This document shows positions 60,946 to 64,000 of a stretch of DNA of 64,000 nucleotides, piece after piece (within the stretch, counting starts at the first letter, position 1; every line of letters begins with the position of its first letter). The notes below the pieces were generated by a model. The model was given only the letters and a program-made list of their open reading frames with translations. It did no database searches and had not been told where the DNA came from. Source of the stretch: RGIG5612 sp045616165 (GTDB taxonomy: Bacteria > Bacillota > Clostridia > Lachnospirales > Lachnospiraceae); NCBI GenBank assembly GCA_045616165.1, contig JAZLGF010000029.1, positions 1 through 64,000 of the forward strand, in the 5' to 3' direction. Both the position numbers and the translations under genes were made by a program.

Positions 60946-61301
60946 GACTTGTCTTCCTCCTTCTTCTTTAATCTTTTATGAGTTGCTAAAATTACAAACG
61001 TTCCAGCAATAGCAGTAACAAGGATAAAAGCTTCGCCTAAAGTATCATAACCACGATAATCGAATACAACAGCCGCTACGTTGTTTGCTGCCATTGTTTT
61101 ATCAAGGTTTTCATTTATGATAATATCTGCGATACCTTCTGCATTTTCGTTATCATAACCCGTAGAATCATAATAAAGATCAAGGACGTTTGTTTCGCCT
61201 TCATAAGGTACGTCAACATTTCTGTATGCATACAAAGCCGCAAGTACACCCGCAACAAAGATGACAAAGACGCTGACTAAAACGATTACTTTTTTAATCA
61301 C
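60942..61301 (-). CDS. Mrp/hydrogenase membrane subunit (MbhE-like)
   Basis: A 119-residue protein with one N-terminal helix (VIVLVSVFVIFVAGVLAALY), an extracytoplasmic loop (VPYEGETNVLDLYYDSTGYD) and a second helix (GEAFILVTAIAGTFVILATH). The RGYDTLGEAFILV motif is typical of MbhE/MrpA C-terminal segments. Ends with basic residues (KRLKKKEEDKS). Confidence 0.85.
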   Translation of the reverse strand: MIKKVIVLVSVFVIFVAGVLAALYAYRNVDVPYEGETNVLDLYYDSTGYDNENAEGIADIIINENLDKTMAANNVAAVVFDYRGYDTLGEAFILVTAIAGTFVILATHKRLKKKEEDKS

Positions 61302-61558
61302 TTTTCTTCATCCTCCTTCTTTGTTGTTTTTCGGATTGCGACAATAAATAACACAGTTGTTAAAACTGCTCCTACTGCTGCCTCAGCAATAGCAACGTCA
61401 GGCGCTTGCAATAACATGAATGTTAAAGCGATGGCCGTTCCAACTACTCCAAGTGCGATTGCACTTGTTAAAAGTTTCTTGGAGAAAATTGCGAAGCATG
61501 CAGCAATAATAACGATAACTAAAACTATCGTATGTAATGAAAAAATAGCATTACTCAT
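61298..61558 (-). CDS. DUF4040/MrpA-C-terminal subunit (MbhD-like)
   Basis: An 86-residue three-helix subunit with LTFMLLQAPDVAIAEAAVGA VLTT (the conserved Glu-rich helix of DUF4040/MbhD). It corresponds to the penultimate helices of MrpA. Overlaps both neighbours by four to eight bases. Confidence 0.88.
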   Translation of the reverse strand: MSNAIFSLHTIVLVIVIIAACFAIFSKKLLTSAIALGVVGTAIALTFMLLQAPDVAIAEAAVGAVLTTVLFIVAIRKTTKKEDEEK

Positions 61559-61892
61559 CTTCTAAATCCTCCCCATACTTGTCGCAGACTGTTTTGTCTG
61601 TTGGTTTAACTTTGTGTCTATAACCCGCTCTTGCGAGTGCATGTGATGCAATCGGGTTTGTTACTAAATAAAATACTAAAAGTACAGCAATTTTTATTGC
61701 CATATTTCCGTCTTTTAAGTAAATTGCAGCATAAAGTATTCCGCCAATTAAAACGCCTAAAATTCCAAGTGTTGCAATATTTGTGCTGGACTGCATTCTG
61801 GTAAAAAGGTCCGGCATACGAATTATTCCAACAACACCAGCAATGGCAAACAATATGCTAATTACGATTAAGATATCAATTACAATTCTCAT
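61551..61892 (-). CDS. MnhG-like subunit (MbhC)
   Basis: A 113-residue, three-helix Mrp subunit with GVVGIIRMPDLFTRMQSSTN IATLG, the hallmark of MnhG. Acts in the Na+/H+ module together with MnhE and MnhF. ATGA overlap with the MnhF-like gene. Confidence 0.9.
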   Translation of the reverse strand: MRIVIDILIVISILFAIAGVVGIIRMPDLFTRMQSSTNIATLGILGVLIGGILYAAIYLKDGNMAIKIAVLLVFYLVTNPIASHALARAGYRHKVKPTDKTVCDKYGEDLEDE

Positions 61893-62149
61893 AGCTTGCC
61901 CTCCAAATATTTTGAAATAATAAGTGTTCCAATAAATCCGAAAATAGCAGTAATGAATGCGACATCTACGTATATGCTTCGTCCTGAATACAGGGCAAAT
62001 AAAATCATTGCCATATCAACTAAGATATCCATAGCATCCGCAGTCATTGCTCTATCTGCTGCTGTTGGTCCTGCGATCAGTCTATAGACTAGGACCAAAG
62101 CCATTGTTGCAAAACAAATTGCAAAAAAGATAAATTCGTTCAATCCCAT
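61889..62149 (-). CDS. MnhF-like subunit (MbhB)
   Basis: An 86-residue, three-helix subunit with YRLIAGPTAADRAMTADAMD (the MnhF RxxxGPTxxDR motif). The ATG at 62149 is chosen because CAGGAGG lies upstream of it; a GTG-type longer frame to 62164 overlaps the MnhE stop more. It overlaps MnhE by ten bases. Confidence 0.9.
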   Translation of the reverse strand: MGLNEFIFFAICFATMALVLVYRLIAGPTAADRAMTADAMDILVDMAMILFALYSGRSIYVDVAFITAIFGFIGTLIISKYLEGKL

Positions 62150-62709
62150 ATCCTCCTGATCCATTTTTCCATTGTACCCTTTATAGCTTCTCCAGCTTCA
62201 TTAGGGTCTTCGCTTTCTACATAAATCCAATGGATGTAATAGAAAGTTTTTCCACCTTCTTCAACTATATCCATTGTCATAGTTCCCGGTGTTAAAGTAA
62301 TTGAGTTAGCGAGCATAGCCTGGCCATATTCACTAACAACTTCCGAAGGAATCTTTACAAATCCCGGTTTAATTTTTAACTTTGGATTTAATGCAATTAA
62401 AGCCATATTTACATTTGCTTTAATTAACTCCCACATAAATACTATTACGCAATAATACAGCAACGTAAAAAATCTCTTTGGCTTAAATAAGTGCCATGGA
62501 TTCTTGTGTATAAAAAATCTAGCGCAAAACAGAGCCACAAGAACACAGACAACAACGCCGGCTATCAAAATTTCAGCGTCAAATTTTCCACTGAATATTT
62601 CAAAAATCTGGCCGGTTAAGACAAGCCACAATAAATAGCTGATTATGAAAGTAGCTATAAATGCGGGAAATGTTGTCTTTCTCACTTCGTTCCTCCTTCT
62701 ATTTTTCAA
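62140..62709 (-). CDS. MnhE-like subunit (MbhA)
   Basis: A 189-residue Mrp subunit with N-terminal hydrophobic segments (FPAFIATFIISYLLWLVLTG, EILIAGVVVCVLVALFCARF) and the conserved C-terminal ANSITLTPGTMTMDIVEEG. First Mrp-module gene after hypA. Starts with a GTG/ATG region 12 bases after hypA; the exact start is a little uncertain. Confidence 0.9.
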   Translation of the reverse strand: MKNRRRNEVRKTTFPAFIATFIISYLLWLVLTGQIFEIFSGKFDAEILIAGVVVCVLVALFCARFFIHKNPWHLFKPKRFFTLLYYCVIVFMWELIKANVNMALIALNPKLKIKPGFVKIPSEVVSEYGQAMLANSITLTPGTMTMDIVEEGGKTFYYIHWIYVESEDPNEAGEAIKGTMEKWIRRIWD

Positions 62710-62720
62710 AACCTTTTGTT

Positions 62721-63062
62721 TTATTCTACTTTTAAGTTATCTACAAAATATTCGCGTCCAGCAATTATTTTAAATTTACTTGAACTACATTTTGGACATG
62801 TCTTCGAACCTTTTTTTATTTCACCTACAAAGTCACAATCCTTACAACTTATCTTTATTGGAATTGTTTCGAAAACAAGTTTTGCATCCTGCGCAATACT
62901 CCCAACGCTAATGAGATTAAAATATTCCTGGATGCACTCTGGCATAACTCCTGAAAGTTCTCCGATTTTAAGTCTTATTTCTAAAATCTTTTTTGCCCCA
63001 GCTTCGCGCGCCGCTGGAAGAGCCGCTTCCATTATGCCCTCAGTAATTGCAAGTTCGTGCAT
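62721..63062 (-). CDS. hypA: Hydrogenase nickel incorporation protein HypA
   Basis: A 113-residue nickel chaperone: the N-terminal MHELAITEGIMEAAL nickel motif (Met-His-Glu), and the zinc site CKDCDFVGEIKKGSKTCPKC. Delivers nickel, with HypB, into the large subunit. It lies between the large subunit (five bases before) and the Mrp genes, so it is dedicated to this operon. HypB-F are not in the window. Confidence 0.95.
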   Translation of the reverse strand: MHELAITEGIMEAALPAAREAGAKKILEIRLKIGELSGVMPECIQEYFNLISVGSIAQDAKLVFETIPIKISCKDCDFVGEIKKGSKTCPKCSSSKFKIIAGREYFVDNLKVE

Positions 63063-63067
63063 ATCTC

Positions 63068-64000
63068 TTACCTATCCATACATGAGAAGCATGGGTCAAT
63101 ACTAGCAATAATAAGTCCAGCGTCCGCAACAGTATTTCCCTTAAGCATCGTTGGAACTGTTGGTGCATTCTTAAATGTAGGAACATGTATACTTACACGT
63201 GCTGGGCAATCGCCACCTTTTGAAACAACTTTGTAGCAAAGCTGACCACGTGGTGCTTCATGTCTAACCATTGTTTCACCTTCAGGAATCTTAAACATTC
63301 TGTTTCCAAGATTGATTGGTCCTTCTGGAAGCATATCAAGTGCCTGACGGATAATCTTAATACTTTCAAAATTTTCCAAAACTCTTACAACAACTCTTGA
63401 GAAAACGTCACATGTATTAAATACTGCTGCGTTAAAATCAAAATCATCATAGCTACTATAAGGAGCATCTTTTCTTACATCAACGTTAACTGCCGAAGCA
63501 CGTGCCTGTGGTCCAACAGCTCCGATTCTTCTTGAATCTTCTGTTGTTAAAATGCCTACGCCTTGTGTTCTAAGTGCAACTGTTTTATCTGAAAGAAGAA
63601 TGTCTTTTAATTTTTCATTTGACTGTTCAATCTTATCAAGCATTTGCAAAACATGTATTCTAGTATCATCACTGATATCTCTTCTTGCACCACCGATGCA
63701 AACCATACCATAATTAACACGGTTGCCAGTGATTTCTTCTAAGATATCCATAATGGCTTCTCTATCATCCCATGTATGCATAAATAAACTATCATGTCCG
63801 ATAAGATGAAGTGCAATTCCCAGCCACAAATAATGGGAATGAAGTCTTTCTAGTTCTGCAACAATAACTCTCATGTATTGGCCTCTTTTTGGAACTTCTA
63901 ACTCAGCAATTTTTTCTGTTGCCATAGCAAAGCTAAAAGCATGAGAATGGGAACAAATACCACAAACTCTTTCAACCATTACAAGTGTTTGGATATAATT
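63068..64000 (-). CDS. Group 4 [NiFe] hydrogenase large subunit (MbhL/EchE-like), partial
   Basis: The C-terminal 310 or so residues of a NuoD/hydrogenase large subunit; the frame runs off the 64000 edge (NYIQTLVMVERVCGIC continues upstream). Both nickel-binding pairs are present: L1 RVCGICSHSHAF and L2 at the C-terminus, DPCFSCMDR, so it is catalytic rather than a nickel-free NuoD/Mbs/Mbx type. Only two residues follow the last Cys, so no cleavable maturation tail is seen. The NuoC-like subunit and the operon promoter must lie beyond the window. Confidence 0.93.
   Translation of the reverse strand, partial: NYIQTLVMVERVCGICSHSHAFSFAMATEKIAELEVPKRGQYMRVIVAELERLHSHYLWLGIALHLIGHDSLFMHTWDDREAIMDILEEITGNRVNYGMVCIGGARRDISDDTRIHVLQMLDKIEQSNEKLKDILLSDKTVALRTQGVGILTTEDSRRIGAVGPQARASAVNVDVRKDAPYSSYDDFDFNAAVFNTCDVFSRVVVRVLENFESIKIIRQALDMLPEGPINLGNRMFKIPEGETMVRHEAPRGQLCYKVVSKGGDCPARVSIHVPTFKNAPTVPTMLKGNTVADAGLIIASIDPCFSCMDR

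Overview
The window looks like the chromosome of an anaerobic, low-GC Clostridia, most plausibly a Lachnospiraceae-type gut or rumen anaerobe. This rests on AT-rich intergenic DNA, strong AGGAGG-type ribosome binding sites, a lysyl-tRNA synthetase with a C-terminal tRNA-binding domain, oxygen-sensitive enzymes (NrdD/NrdG, [FeFe] and [NiFe] hydrogenases), a K+-dependent membrane pyrophosphatase and an L10 leader. No rRNA, plasmid or phage structural genes were seen, and the species cannot be named from sequence alone.

Layout. 0.6-3.2 kb: greA-lysS operon. 3.3-10.8 kb: mtnA, comFC, recD2 with a TPR gene, hppA, rpsT. 10.9-16.1 kb: an accessory surface locus holding a sortase-anchored surface protein, a XRE-MntA/HepT toxin-antitoxin pair, a cell-wall-anchor remnant, a lipoprotein gene and tRNA-Leu. 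The surface-protein and lipoprotein genes carry a duplicated ~120-bp promoter/leader with a poly-G tract lying exactly between the -35 and -10 hexamers. 16.1-20.6 kb: an amidase lipoprotein and the ribosomal/transcription cluster rpmG-secE-nusG, rplK-rplA, L10 leader-rplJ-rplL. 20.7-31.3 kb: an apparent ten-gene leftward operon joining a two-subunit [FeFe] hydrogenase, an SGNH esterase, a serine-palmitoyltransferase-like enzyme with a short-chain reductase, two membrane proteins, the c-di-AMP synthase pair cdaA-cdaR, and galE. 31.4-33.2 kb: a thiolase/DUF35 pair.

33.2-40.9 kb is a probable genomic island. It carries a divergent XRE regulator and a putative element-borne toxin-like protein, then a complete type I restriction-modification operon (controller, hsdM, hsdS, a coupled 20-codon ORF, hsdR). 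It is bounded by a 36-bp direct repeat copied from the 3' end of the DUF35 gene. 41.1-41.2 kb holds a candidate small RNA. 41.3-45.9 kb: hydrolase-trxB, and nrdD with a fused thioredoxin-like tail and NrdR-box-like sites. 46.0-53.7 kb: an eight-gene leftward operon (metallopeptidase-like protein, hflX, chorismate mutase, two U32 proteins, hemZ, nrdG, esterase). 54.0-56.2 kb: a polar amino-acid ABC transporter. 56.3-64.0 kb: a group 4 [NiFe] hydrogenase fused to an Mrp-type antiporter module (Mbh-like) with hypA, its large subunit running off the window edge.

Working together: the cytoplasmic [FeFe] hydrogenase and the membrane Mbh-like complex would dispose of fermentation electrons as H2, and the membrane complex would build an ion gradient, alongside the ion-pumping pyrophosphatase. 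The surface locus and the restriction island are the variable parts.
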